Shown here one piece after another: positions 21,437 through 28,088 of a DNA stretch of 31,824 nt (the stretch's first letter is position 1; each line of letters begins with the position of its first letter). Source of the DNA: JBDTDV01 sp039922875 (GTDB lineage Bacteria; Actinomycetota; Actinomycetes; Actinomycetales; Microbacteriaceae); assembly GCA_039922875.1 (NCBI GenBank), contig JBDTDV010000044.1, positions 1 to 31,824 of the forward strand, in the 5' to 3' direction. The notes beneath the pieces were generated by a model that searched no databases, had not been told where the DNA came from, and saw only the letters and a list, made by a program, of their open reading frames with translations. Made by a program: the position numbers and the translations under genes.

Positions 21437-21595
21437 AATGTCTGCCACGTCCGCGGCAACATCCACAACGCGAATCTGGCGACCCTGCATCCACGAATGG
21501 AGCAGCCGCAGCGGGTCATCATCGCTACGAAGATGCGTGAATCGTGACTCTGTCCTCCGGTTGAACAGTCTTGTCAGCGGTTCGATTTGGCTTCT
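21428..21595 (-). pseudogene. Open fragment of unknown gene, no start codon
   Basis: A 55-codon open stretch on the minus strand (EPLTRLFNRRTESRFTHLRS, later RQIRVVDVAADVADIFG, TAG) has no sensible start, a TGA just upstream, and protein-like composition. It could be the 3' end of a lost gene. No family is recognised, and it may be chance. It lies between the permease and the recombinase remnant. Confidence 0.25.
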
Positions 21596-21721
21596 TCACG
21601 AGGCGACCGGACTTTGCCGAACGCATAGCTGCGGCCGAGGTGGGCTTGTGTGTTCTTACACAGGGCAGCAAGAAGGGTGCCAGCGTCAGACCGTGACAGA
21701 AACCGTCGGCAGATTATGAGT

Positions 21722-21965
21722 TCATCGCCTAGCGTCATTTTCGAGAGATGATGCGCTGGATGCCTGGCCCATGAGCGACCGCGACCGCCTATAGAACGTC
21801 GCGCGGGACATTCCCAGATCCCGGGCAACCTGCGCAGCCGGCTCACCGCGTCCATCAAATGGATAGAACTGCAAATCTGGCTGTCCGTGATACGGCGGGG
21901 GCGCCCTCCAAGGCCCGTCCCCTCCTCACGACGCTTGCTGATCGAGTCAACGACCCGGGTTCAGC
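21722..21965 (-). pseudogene. Serine recombinase (resolvase/invertase) C-terminal remnant, frameshifted
   Basis: Minus-strand translation gives RVVDSISKRREEGTGLGGRP and RRITDSQI in one frame, then after a frame change near 21870 GEPAAQVARDLGMSRATFYR and RSRSLMG in another. Together these match the end of the catalytic domain's linker helix and the Hin-type helix-turn-helix of DNA invertases/resolvases. The catalytic Ser domain is missing; a stop precedes the fragment. The frame change lies between the ITDSQI helix and the recognition helix. It is a dead relic of a mobile element or inversion system. Boundaries are approximate. Confidence 0.75.
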
Positions 21966-22063
21966 ACGCGAAGATCGGCGAAGATCGGACGGGCATGGGG
22001 GGTTGTCCATGCGGCGACTCTAGGGATCGCCCACACGACCAGGAGAATCACAATTACGGTCCA
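21947..22063 (-). CDS. Possible 38-residue single-TM protein
   Basis: From an ATG at 22063 the frame encodes one clear membrane segment (MWTVIVILLVVWAIPRVAA) and a short polar tail. A longer version from a GTG at 22141 adds a basic stretch. No Shine-Dalgarno precedes either start and the 3' end overlaps the recombinase relic, so this may be chance. Weak call. Confidence 0.2.
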   Translation of the reverse strand, partial: WTVIVILLVVWAIPRVAAWTTPHARPIFADLRVLNPGR

Positions 22064-22313
22064 CATGCTCGCAACCGACTCGCGCCGAGCCCAGTCAGCC
22101 AGGGGCTTTCGCCGCCATGTTGGTCTGGCATACTGCTTCACCGGCGGCGGCGGCGTGGCGGCGGGCTAGGGGCGGCGCAGCCGGTGCCATCAGCAGCCCG
22201 TGCCATCACAGATCAGCACTGGTCTGGTCCTAGGACGTGCACAATCCGAACAGTGTCGGCCCACTGTGGTGGCGGGTGCAGTCCTAATTTCCACCTTCGA
22301 ACGGGCTATTTCC

Positions 22314-22342
22314 TTGACGGGCCGGGCGTTCTCGACTAAGAA
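22314..22342 (+). promoter_or_regulatory. Candidate promoter of the Asp23 operon
   Basis: TTGACG (22314–22319) with a 17-base spacer to TAAGAA (22337–22342). The -35 is strong, the -10 weak. AAGGAGA at 22341–22347 lies just after and could serve a 16-codon leader frame starting at a GTG at 22357. Confidence 0.4.
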
Positions 22343-22403
22343 GGAGATACCTGATAGTGATCGTTCTCCCTAGTCCTCGGAGCACGCATCGTGGGGAATT
22401 CAC

Positions 22404-22610
22404 TTGAATTCTACAGATGTGGAGCAGAGGAATGAGGTGCACAATGAGTTCACCAGTATCAACGGACACGCACAGAGCCAGCGCAGTTTCGCGAATAACT
22501 TCAGCGCAATCAGAAGTGACACTCTTGCCAGGGCAAGTACCCAGGTGCTACGCGAATGGCTCGACGTCGATACTACGGATGAGCATCCATTGGTAGGTGT
22601 TTCGTCATGA
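22404..22610 (+). CDS. Hypothetical small protein before the Asp23 operon
   Basis: A 68-codon frame opening with TTG (GGGGAA upstream) gives a hydrophilic product with segments FTSINGHAQSQRSFANNFSA and VLREWLDVDTTDEHPLVGVS. No family is recognised. Its TTG overlaps the stop of a 16-codon leader frame, and its stop overlaps the ATG of a 22-codon frame, as in coupled genes. However, a competing frame from an ATG at 22444 has a better Shine-Dalgarno (GAGG, six bases). GC content is lower than in neighbouring genes. Which frame is used, if any, is open. Confidence 0.3.
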   Translation: MNSTDVEQRNEVHNEFTSINGHAQSQRSFANNFSAIRSDTLARASTQVLREWLDVDTTDEHPLVGVSS

Positions 22611-22675
22611 CTCGTGACTCCGTGACCGGCGCGGAAGCCGAAACTTCGAGTACCGCGACGGAGACGACTAAGTGA
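22607..22675 (+). CDS. Possible 22-residue peptide, coupled frame
   Basis: ATG at 22607 overlaps the preceding stop (ATGA) and opens MTRDSVTGAEAETSSTATET plus two residues, TGA. Thr/Ser/Glu-rich and unrecognised. Existence rests only on the coupling geometry. Confidence 0.2.
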   Translation: MTRDSVTGAEAETSSTATETTK

Positions 22676-22758
22676 CCCTCTGGCCACTCAGCCCATCGAT
22701 ATCAGCGCGCTGCTGAGTCAGCCAACACAAAATCAACGATAGGAAGAGAGAACTTCTC

Positions 22759-23181
22759 ATGACAACCGCACCAGTTTCTCCCACGACAACCGCTGCAAGC
22801 GACGGTAAGACCGTGATCGTTGACGGCGTGATCGCGAAGGTCGCCGCGCTGGCGGTCCTTGAGGTTCCCGGCGTGTACGCGCTTGGCGGCACGATGGAGC
22901 GGATGGTGGGCGCGGTCCGCGGTGCGTTCGGCGACACGGAGCACGGCCAGGGTGTCAGCGTCGAAGTCGGTGAGACTCAGGTCGCAGCCGATGTGTCCCT
23001 GGTCGCTGACTATCCGGTCCCATTGCAGAAAGTCGCCGACGATGTTCGGGCTGCCGTGTACAAGGTCATTCAGGAACTGGTGGGCATGCAGGTCACCGAA
23101 GTGAACGTGACGATCACCGACGTGCACACCGGGGCGGATGACGCAGACGCCGATGCCGATAAGGCATCCCGAGTCCAATAA
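22759..23181 (+). CDS. Asp23/Gls24-family envelope stress protein
   Basis: 140 residues. The Asp23 domain (about 18–120) shows DGVIAKVAALAVLEVPGVYA, then VSVEVGETQVAADVSLVADY and VPLQKVADDVRAAVYKVIQE, ending with VTEVNVTITDVHTGADDAD. Asp23 of Staphylococcus is held at the membrane by AmaP and responds to cell-wall stress. An AmaP-like gene lies four genes downstream. AGGAAGAG precedes the ATG at 22759 by about 10 bases. TAATG overlap with the next gene indicates coupling. Confidence 0.93.
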   Translation: MTTAPVSPTTTAASDGKTVIVDGVIAKVAALAVLEVPGVYALGGTMERMVGAVRGAFGDTEHGQGVSVEVGETQVAADVSLVADYPVPLQKVADDVRAAVYKVIQELVGMQVTEVNVTITDVHTGADDADADADKASRVQ

Positions 23182-23375
23182 TGATCACCTCGACAAAGGC
23201 GGGGATCCTCATCGGCGCAGTCCTGGCGTTGGTGTGGGTCACGCTCGGGTTCTGGGCGTTCTTCTTCGTCGCGGTCGCGATGATCATCGGCGCGATCATC
23301 GGCCGGATCATCGATGGGAAACTGGACCTGCGGTTACTCGTCGACGCGGTTCGAGGCAAGCGCTCCTCGTCATGA
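23181..23375 (+). CDS. DUF2273 small membrane protein
   Basis: 64 residues, two transmembrane helices (KAGILIGAVLALVWVTLGFW and FFFVAVAMIIGAIIGRIID) followed by the conserved tail DGKLDLRLLVDAVRGKRSSS. DUF2273 genes almost always sit in Asp23 operons and are thought to help anchor or organise these proteins at the membrane. The ATG overlaps the Asp23 stop and the stop overlaps the next ATG. Confidence 0.92.
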   Translation: MITSTKAGILIGAVLALVWVTLGFWAFFFVAVAMIIGAIIGRIIDGKLDLRLLVDAVRGKRSSS

Positions 23376-23788
23376 CGGTGGTTCCCGACCGCATGGCACG
23401 CACCGGCACAGCTACCGGCACCGGCGCACCAGAGGCCGGGCTGCAACGCGGCAGGACTACTGTCACGCCGCGGGCGCTGAGTTCACTGGTGTGTGCACTG
23501 ACCGCAGACATATTCGGTGTCGCTGCCCGGGCCGTGCGGGTGGACTTGTCCGACCAGCAGGGGCTGCTTGCCCTGACCATCCGCACGCCCGTGCGGGTTG
23601 CCGCACTCACCTCACTCCAGCACAGCCCAAGGGTGGCCGGTGCAAGCGGTGGCACGCTGGTCCAACAGACAGCCCGCGCGCACGCGCTGATCCGTGGGCG
23701 GGTAACCGAACTGAGCGGCGCCCAAATCGGCCACATCACCATCCGGTTGAGCGGGATCCACGCGGAGGAAGGAAGCCGGGTCAGGTGA
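23372..23788 (+). CDS. Second Asp23-like protein (divergent)
   Basis: 138 residues. After a Gly/Thr-rich leader of about 30 residues comes ALSSLVCALTADIFGVAARA, then VRVDLSDQQGLLALTIRTPV and a C-terminal GAQIGHITIRLSGIHAEEGS that mirrors the last strands of Asp23. Similarity is weak but the position, between DUF2273 and DUF6286-type genes, is where a second Asp23-like gene is expected. ATGA overlap with the preceding gene and GTGA with the next. Confidence 0.7.
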   Translation: MTVVPDRMARTGTATGTGAPEAGLQRGRTTVTPRALSSLVCALTADIFGVAARAVRVDLSDQQGLLALTIRTPVRVAALTSLQHSPRVAGASGGTLVQQTARAHALIRGRVTELSGAQIGHITIRLSGIHAEEGSRVR

Positions 23789-24363
23789 GCACCGCGGACA
23801 TATACCACCGTATCCTTCGCCGGGAGTTGCACTCTCCGCGCTCGGTCCTGGCGATCACCGTGTCCGTGGTCCTGATCCTGCTGTGTGTTTACCTTGGTGC
23901 CGAAATTGTCCTTGCGATGCTGGGCTACCGGGCGTTGCTCGCCACCCCGCAAGACATGCTCACCGCGCTGGGCACGCTCGGATCTGCCCCGGTCACAATG
24001 CCGATCATCGTGGGTATCGTCCTGATGATCCTAGGCATCATGGTGCTGATCCCCGCATTGACTCCCGGCCGTCGCGCCCGACACCAACTGGCCGGCACCC
24101 GTGCTGCGGTCGTGGTCGATGACGAAGTCATCGCTTCCGCGTTGGCCCGGCACGCAGCGCACGCCGGCAACGCACACCCCGATAACACGGTCGTCAGCAT
24201 CTCAGCACATCGCGCGATCGTGCGTGTGACACCCACCAGCGGAATACTCGTACGGGAAGAAGCGGTCTCCGATGCGGTACAGGAACAATTGGCGGCTTTC
24301 GAGCCGACGCCGAGCCTGCGCTCCACCATCCTGGTCGCCTCAGCGGGGAAGGTCGGTGGATGA
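23785..24363 (+). CDS. DUF6286-like membrane protein of the Asp23 operon
   Basis: 192 residues from a GTG at 23785 that overlaps the previous stop. TM1 is SVLAITVSVVLILLCVYLGA (about 17–36) and TM2 is MPIIVGIVLMILGIMVLIPA (about 73–92), followed by a cytoplasmic or extracytoplasmic domain with VVVDDEVIASALARHAAHAG and a C-terminal strand pattern reminiscent of Asp23/AmaP. In actinobacterial Asp23 operons this slot carries DUF6286 proteins of unknown activity. Coupled by ATGA to the last gene. Confidence 0.75.
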   Translation: MSTADIYHRILRRELHSPRSVLAITVSVVLILLCVYLGAEIVLAMLGYRALLATPQDMLTALGTLGSAPVTMPIIVGIVLMILGIMVLIPALTPGRRARHQLAGTRAAVVVDDEVIASALARHAAHAGNAHPDNTVVSISAHRAIVRVTPTSGILVREEAVSDAVQEQLAAFEPTPSLRSTILVASAGKVGG

Positions 24364-24965
24364 ACGACACCAACCGGGCCCTGAACCGCGCCCTTACAGC
24401 CGTGGTCGGGGTGCTGGCCCTGCTGGTCGGCGCCGCCCTGATCGCCATTGGGACGGTACCGGCCATCGCGGCCGGCTACCGTAGCACGGCCCCGGCCATC
24501 CACGACGCCATCACCGGATGGTTGAAGACTCTTCCTCTGTTTGACACCGGCACCAGTTGGGGCTGGATCCTCATCCTCGCCGTCCTGGTGCTTTTCGTGA
24601 TTCTGCTGCTGAGCTTCATCTTCCGCCAGGGCCGCGGCCAGGAACCGATACTGCTGCGCGAAGACCCCACACCGGCCGGAACAACCATCATCGACTCCGA
24701 CGTTGCCAAACAGGCAATCCAAGACACCCTCGACGGGCGCCCGGAATTCATCGCGTCCCGAGTATCCACATACCGCGTCCACAACACGCCAGTGTTGAAG
24801 ATCTCCGTCACCTGCCGTCGCGGGGTCTCCCCACGAGAGGTGACCTCCCTGATCCAAAACACACTGACCGCATTCGACGCCCTACTCGGACGCGAAATTC
24901 CCGCACTGATCCAAATAAGCGGCGGCTTCCGATCCCGGATGACCCGAACCACCCGCACCCAATAA
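24360..24965 (+). CDS. AmaP-like membrane anchor protein
   Basis: 201 residues with two transmembrane helices (VVGVLALLVGAALIAIGTVP near 14–33 and WGWILILAVLVLFVILLLSF near 67–86) and a C-terminal domain containing IDSDVAKQAIQDTLDGRPEF and VLKISVTCRRGVSPREVTSL. The two-TM plus soluble domain layout is that of AmaP, which tethers Asp23 at the membrane. It closes the coupled operon (ATGA with the gene before). No clear terminator is seen directly after it. Confidence 0.8.
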   Translation: MNDTNRALNRALTAVVGVLALLVGAALIAIGTVPAIAAGYRSTAPAIHDAITGWLKTLPLFDTGTSWGWILILAVLVLFVILLLSFIFRQGRGQEPILLREDPTPAGTTIIDSDVAKQAIQDTLDGRPEFIASRVSTYRVHNTPVLKISVTCRRGVSPREVTSLIQNTLTAFDALLGREIPALIQISGGFRSRMTRTTRTQ

Positions 24966-25029
24966 CCCACAACCCAGCTACAAGCCACAATCCCGAGCGT
25001 CCAACCCGGGCCGAGAGGCCAGTCTGCCA

Positions 25030-25119
25030 GAACGTCGTGATCGCTCCCCGCGGCGCATCCGGCGGCCACTGCACGATCGCGAGACCGACACGAGGATCAA
25101 CAGGCTCAACACGGTTCAT
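25030..25119 (-). pseudogene. IS481-family transposase, N-terminal fragment
   Basis: Minus-strand ATG at 25119 gives MNRVEPVDPRVGLAIVQWPP then DAPRGAITTF, the characteristic start of IS481 transposases in actinobacteria. After about 30 codons the match ends (the expected helix-turn-helix is missing) and unrelated sequence follows. A relic of an insertion whose body was deleted. A palindrome, CCCTCAA-ACA-TTGAGGG, lies immediately before the start. Confidence 0.75.
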
Positions 25120-25229
25120 CCCTCAAACATTGAGGGCAACTGTCAGCACCAAACCCCACCGAAACGTCAGAACTCTATTGATGCACTTTCGTCAGAGATG
25201 TCCTGATGGATCACAAGGTTCGCGAAATT

Positions 25230-25266
25230 GTAGCGCACCTCGCGCAGCGAGGAGCGCTACCCAAAA
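25230..25266. repeat. Dispersed hairpin repeat, copy 2
   Basis: GTAGCGCACCTCGC (25230–25243) pairs with GCGAGGAGCGCTAC (25247–25260) with one mismatch, followed by CCAAAA. It shares more than 25 of 33 bases with 21405–21436. Possibly a conserved terminator or small repetitive element. Confidence 0.7.
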
Positions 25267-25358
25267 CAAGAGGATGGCCCTGCCGCATCAACCGAGCCGT
25301 GCCGCTCCAACGTCAGGTAATCAGGGCACAGCCAGGCCCAACGATGGCCCGATTCGGG

Positions 25359-25931
25359 TCAGTTTTCGGGATAGAGCACGGTCGTTTCTTTCGCCGTGTT
25401 GAGTCTCCGAAAGCGCAGAACGACGATTGCGTACAGGTATGTGATCACCACGGCCCCCGCGACTACGCTCACCCGGTGCTCGGGGAAGAGCCACCAGGCG
25501 GCCGTGACGAGAATCGTGCGTGCGATCGTGTGAATGATTCCCACCGGGTGTTGGATGATCCACGAGAACACGATCCAGTGAAGACCGAGACTGATCCCGA
25601 GGGTGAGGGAGATCAGAGTCGGTGCGATGTACAGCAGGGTGATGTGCACCGCCCACAAGAGATTCACCATCAGGACACACATCCCCATGAGCTTGGCGAG
25701 GGGGTTGGTGTTGTTGAGGAGCCTCTCGCCAAGGAGGACGGCCAGGAGTAGGCCGATGGGGAAGATCGCGCCCGTCCCGATGATGAGCACGAAGGTTGAA
25801 ATCCTCGGCGTCAGGAACAGCGCTGCAATACCGACAACGGCCCACACAATTGCGCCGGCCAGTGGGAGCGCGAGCGATCTTCCCGCTTGAACGTCAAAAT
25901 CAGCGCGAAGCTGAACCAGAGGATCGGCCAT
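25359..25931 (-). CDS. DUF7010-like six/seven-TM membrane protein
   Basis: 190 residues from an ATG at 25931 (AAGGA about 10 bases upstream). The N-terminus DPLVQLRADFDVQAGRSLAL precedes paired helices (AGAIVWAVVGIAALFL, FVLIIGTGAIFPIGLLLAVL) and several more hydrophobic segments to the C-terminus. The N-terminal motif and helix layout fit DUF7010 proteins, whose role is unknown. An upstream extension of the frame to 26081 is possible but unlike the family. No operon partner: the IS481 relic is downstream and IS21-like sequence upstream. Confidence 0.68.
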   Translation of the reverse strand: MADPLVQLRADFDVQAGRSLALPLAGAIVWAVVGIAALFLTPRISTFVLIIGTGAIFPIGLLLAVLLGERLLNNTNPLAKLMGMCVLMVNLLWAVHITLLYIAPTLISLTLGISLGLHWIVFSWIIQHPVGIIHTIARTILVTAAWWLFPEHRVSVVAGAVVITYLYAIVVLRFRRLNTAKETTVLYPEN

Positions 25932-26133
25932 ATCTGAAGGGTCCTTGTTGAGCGGTCGACGTGGGGCGCAATTGAAGCTGGCCACACTAAATCTCTCCAC
26001 CCTATCTTGCGCCACTCGGGACACCTCGAAGGTGCCGTCTTGTGTGCTTTCGCGGCAGCGTGTGCCTGAGCAGGTTGTCATTTCCCACGCCGACGCGCAT
26101 CCAGAAAACCCAGGAATTCCAGTTGTCTGATTT

Positions 26134-26225
26134 TGTCAATCTGTCCGAACTGCATTGTCACGTGACAACCACCTGTAATGTGCCAGGCTAGTTCGGACTT
26201 TTGCCACCTAGTTAGGACAGCCCGC
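26134..26225. mobile_element. IS21-like terminal remnant
   Basis: TGTCAATCTGTCCGAACTGC starts a block with a 9-bp inverted repeat, GTCCGAACT (26143–26151) and AGTTCGGAC (26190–26198), a 14-bp palindrome TTGTCACGTGACAA (26155–26168), and a direct repeat CTAGTTCGGAC / CTAGTTAGGAC (26188–26198, 26209–26219). Multiple repeated subsites near a TGT end are typical of IS21-family termini. No transposase remains. The family call is inference. Confidence 0.4.
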
Positions 26226-26279
26226 TGGTCGCTGAGATCGATCGGTACCAATTCGCGACTGTGGGGTGAGCGATCGCGA

Positions 26280-26766
26280 GGCTCGGGTGCCGTACGGTGA
26301 ACCCTCAACGGACAAATCCGGCTTGCACCCGGCCGCTTTGGCCAGTTCATTCTCGACACGGTCGCCAAACGCAATGTGATCACCGCGGAGCAGGGGTTCG
26401 GTTAGCGAATCGCTGCGTTCAGTGCTGAAGTCACGGAGTCGGCGGATCAGGTACATTCCCTTCCCGACCCATCGTCCGTTCGACAAAAGCATGAGTTCAG
26501 CGAGCTTCTCGAATAGCGTGAACGCGATCATGAAACTCTCGACCGGATCTGTGGCATCGCGCAGGTCGTCGAGCAGGTCCGTGACCGCGTAACGTTTGCG
26601 GCGAGGCTTGCGGAGCCGTCGGTGAACAGGTCTCACCGACGAGGAGCAGATCGATGTCGCCAGTCACCGTTCGCGTCCCCATCGGTGTACTACCGGCGAC
26701 AATTGCCACGGCGGCGTCAGGGAACTTCTCGGCGACGAACCGGCCACTGATCTTGAGATAGTCCAT
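26280..26766 (-). pseudogene. Nucleotidyltransferase gene with internal deletion and frameshift
   Basis: From the ATG at 26766 the frame reads VAEKFPDAAVAIVAGSTPMG then TRTVTGDIDLLLVGE, the G-S-x(10)-D-x-D motif of pol-beta-type nucleotidyltransferases. Within a few codons the frame changes near 26630, and a second frame resumes at RYAVTDLLDDLRDATDPVES and continues FEKLAELMLLSNGRWVGKGM and FGDRVENELAKAAG. Intact relatives have about 100 residues between these parts, so a segment is deleted as well. The 3' end fades into IS21-like sequence. It keeps a TACCAT six bases before the ATG, the leaderless promoter pattern seen in living genes here. Confidence 0.75.
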
Positions 26767-26840
26767 TCAACGATGGTAGAAGTTCACGCGATGAAACCCG
26801 ACGCGCCCGCAACCGGATCCCTTGGTGAGAAAATGCGGTT

Positions 26841-27515
26841 TCAGCGAGCCTGGGGTCCGGCGGTGTTCTCAGAGGGTTCGGGCCGCACCAAGAGCTGGGC
26901 TTCGAGTGACCTGCAGAGCCAGTCCGCAAAATCGCTGCGCGTCCACTCGCATTCGATGACGAACAGACGGTACACCTGCGGGGCCGTCATCGACCAGAGG
27001 ATATCCGCTGCACGATCGCCGTGGAGGCCGCGCCTGAGGATGCCACGCTGAGACCAGTCAGCGACTATGGGAGCCTGTGCCATGCGCCGAAATGACTCGC
27101 CGGTTCGTTCGAGCTCCGCAATGTCAGGGTCGGCGTCCGCTGCGGCGTGGACCATCCCGAGCACATCCGCACCGTCTTGGTAATACTGTACGAGGAAATC
27201 GATGGCAATCCTCAGTTGAGCGTGAGCGTCGCCGGCAGCCTTAGCGAGTGCGACCTCAAACTCGAGCTGCGAAAGCGGTGCCATCCTGCCGAGCAGTGCC
27301 ATCAGCAGATCCTTCTTGGTGCTGAAGGTGTCGTAAACGGTACGGCGGCTGACGCGTGCGTCGGTGGCAATGGCGGCGACGGAGGTCCCGGCGTACCCGT
27401 CCTCGACGAAACGACGGCGCGCCGCTGAGATGATCCGCTCTTTTGCTTGGGCGGCACGCTGAGCGCGCACGGGGGAGTTGTACGAACGGGCGAACTTCTG
27501 CTCTGGAGTCTTCAT
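26841..27515 (-). CDS. TetR-family transcriptional regulator
   Basis: 224 residues. The N-terminal helix-turn-helix (about 22–68) reads AKERIISAARRRFVEDGYAG, then IATDARVSRRTVYDTFSTKK. The C-terminal ligand domain is helical and unassigned, with DFLVQYYQDGADVLGMVHAA and ADWLCRSLEAQLLV. The start is the ATG at 27515; a perfect 21-bp palindrome (27518–27538) abuts it and overlaps a -10-like TACTGT, so the protein should repress itself and the divergent four-TM gene. The nucleotidyltransferase relic lies downstream. Confidence 0.92.
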   Translation of the reverse strand: MKTPEQKFARSYNSPVRAQRAAQAKERIISAARRRFVEDGYAGTSVAAIATDARVSRRTVYDTFSTKKDLLMALLGRMAPLSQLEFEVALAKAAGDAHAQLRIAIDFLVQYYQDGADVLGMVHAAADADPDIAELERTGESFRRMAQAPIVADWSQRGILRRGLHGDRAADILWSMTAPQVYRLFVIECEWTRSDFADWLCRSLEAQLLVRPEPSENTAGPQAR

Positions 27516-27517
27516 TT

Positions 27518-27538
27518 CATTGCACAGTATGTGCAATG
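27518..27538. promoter_or_regulatory. Perfect 21-bp palindromic TetR operator
   Basis: CATTGCACA-GTA-TGTGCAATG, 9+3+9 with no mismatch, lies between the divergent tetR (start 27515) and the membrane-protein gene (start 27588). TACTGT inside it on the minus strand can serve as the tetR -10. Size and symmetry fit a TetR dimer site. Confidence 0.75.
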
Positions 27539-27587
27539 ATTAAGGCAAAAGCCAGCATCAACGTCGGTGTGGCGGAAAGCAAACGTC

Positions 27588-28088
27588 ATGAAAACCTCAA
27601 CTAGGCGCATGCAGACATGCAGCCTTGTCGTGTTGATTGTCATCGTCATCGAAGCAGTGCTCTCGCTGATCGCGCGGTGGCCGTATCAGTTCGGCGGCCC
27701 GGGAAACCCGGACGCAGTGTGGTCTGACTTCATCTCTCACGGCACCGCACTCTCGCCGCCCATGTTTCTGATTGTTGTGCTCGCTGTGCTCACCCTCGGC
27801 GTTCGGCTACGGGGTTGGGTGCAGCTGATCTCAGGCATCCTTCTGGCAGTTCTGTCACTCGCGATGACGATCGGCGCCGCCGGAGAGCTACTCTCGCCCA
27901 CGAGTGCGGATGTTCCCTGGGTCATTCAGTTCGTCGGCAGCGCGATCAACGCCGTGCTTGCGGTCGCGCTGTTGGCTATCACCGCCATGTGGCTGGTCAC
28001 GCGATGGCGAGCGAGAGGACAGCAACGTACCGTGAGATCGGACCTGGCGTCGGCAGCGTCCACGCTCACGCGAGACGATCTGACCTAA
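27588..28088 (+). CDS. Four-TM membrane protein, probable TetR target
   Basis: 166 residues with four hydrophobic segments (CSLVVLIVIVIEAVLSLIAR; PPMFLIVVLAVLTLGVRLRG; LISGILLAVLSLAMTIGAAG; SAINAVLAVALLAITAMWLV) and a basic Thr/Ser-rich tail. No family is recognised. The ATG at 27588 is preceded by GGCGGAAAG at about 9 bases; an earlier GTG at 27567 has no ribosome site. It diverges from tetR across the 21-bp palindrome, so it is the likely regulated gene. Export or permeability functions are possible but not shown. Confidence 0.7.
   Translation: MKTSTRRMQTCSLVVLIVIVIEAVLSLIARWPYQFGGPGNPDAVWSDFISHGTALSPPMFLIVVLAVLTLGVRLRGWVQLISGILLAVLSLAMTIGAAGELLSPTSADVPWVIQFVGSAINAVLAVALLAITAMWLVTRWRARGQQRTVRSDLASAASTLTRDDLT

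Larger units (their letters stand above)
24966..25358. other. Intergenic stretch with transposase remnant and hairpin repeat
   Basis: No intact gene. It holds the IS481 start fragment (25030–25119), a CCCTCAA/TTGAGGG palindrome (25120–25136) and copy 2 of the hairpin repeat (25230–25266). The rest shows no coding pattern. Confidence 0.7.

Noticed and set aside
20812..21719. Frames on both strands overlapping the CynX-like permease
   Set aside because: Shadows of a clear 12-TM protein.
26078..26280. Minus-strand frame reading DLSDQRAVLTRWQKSELAWH
   Set aside because: It runs through the repeat-rich IS-like end and has no start of its own; treated as readthrough of non-coding terminus sequence.
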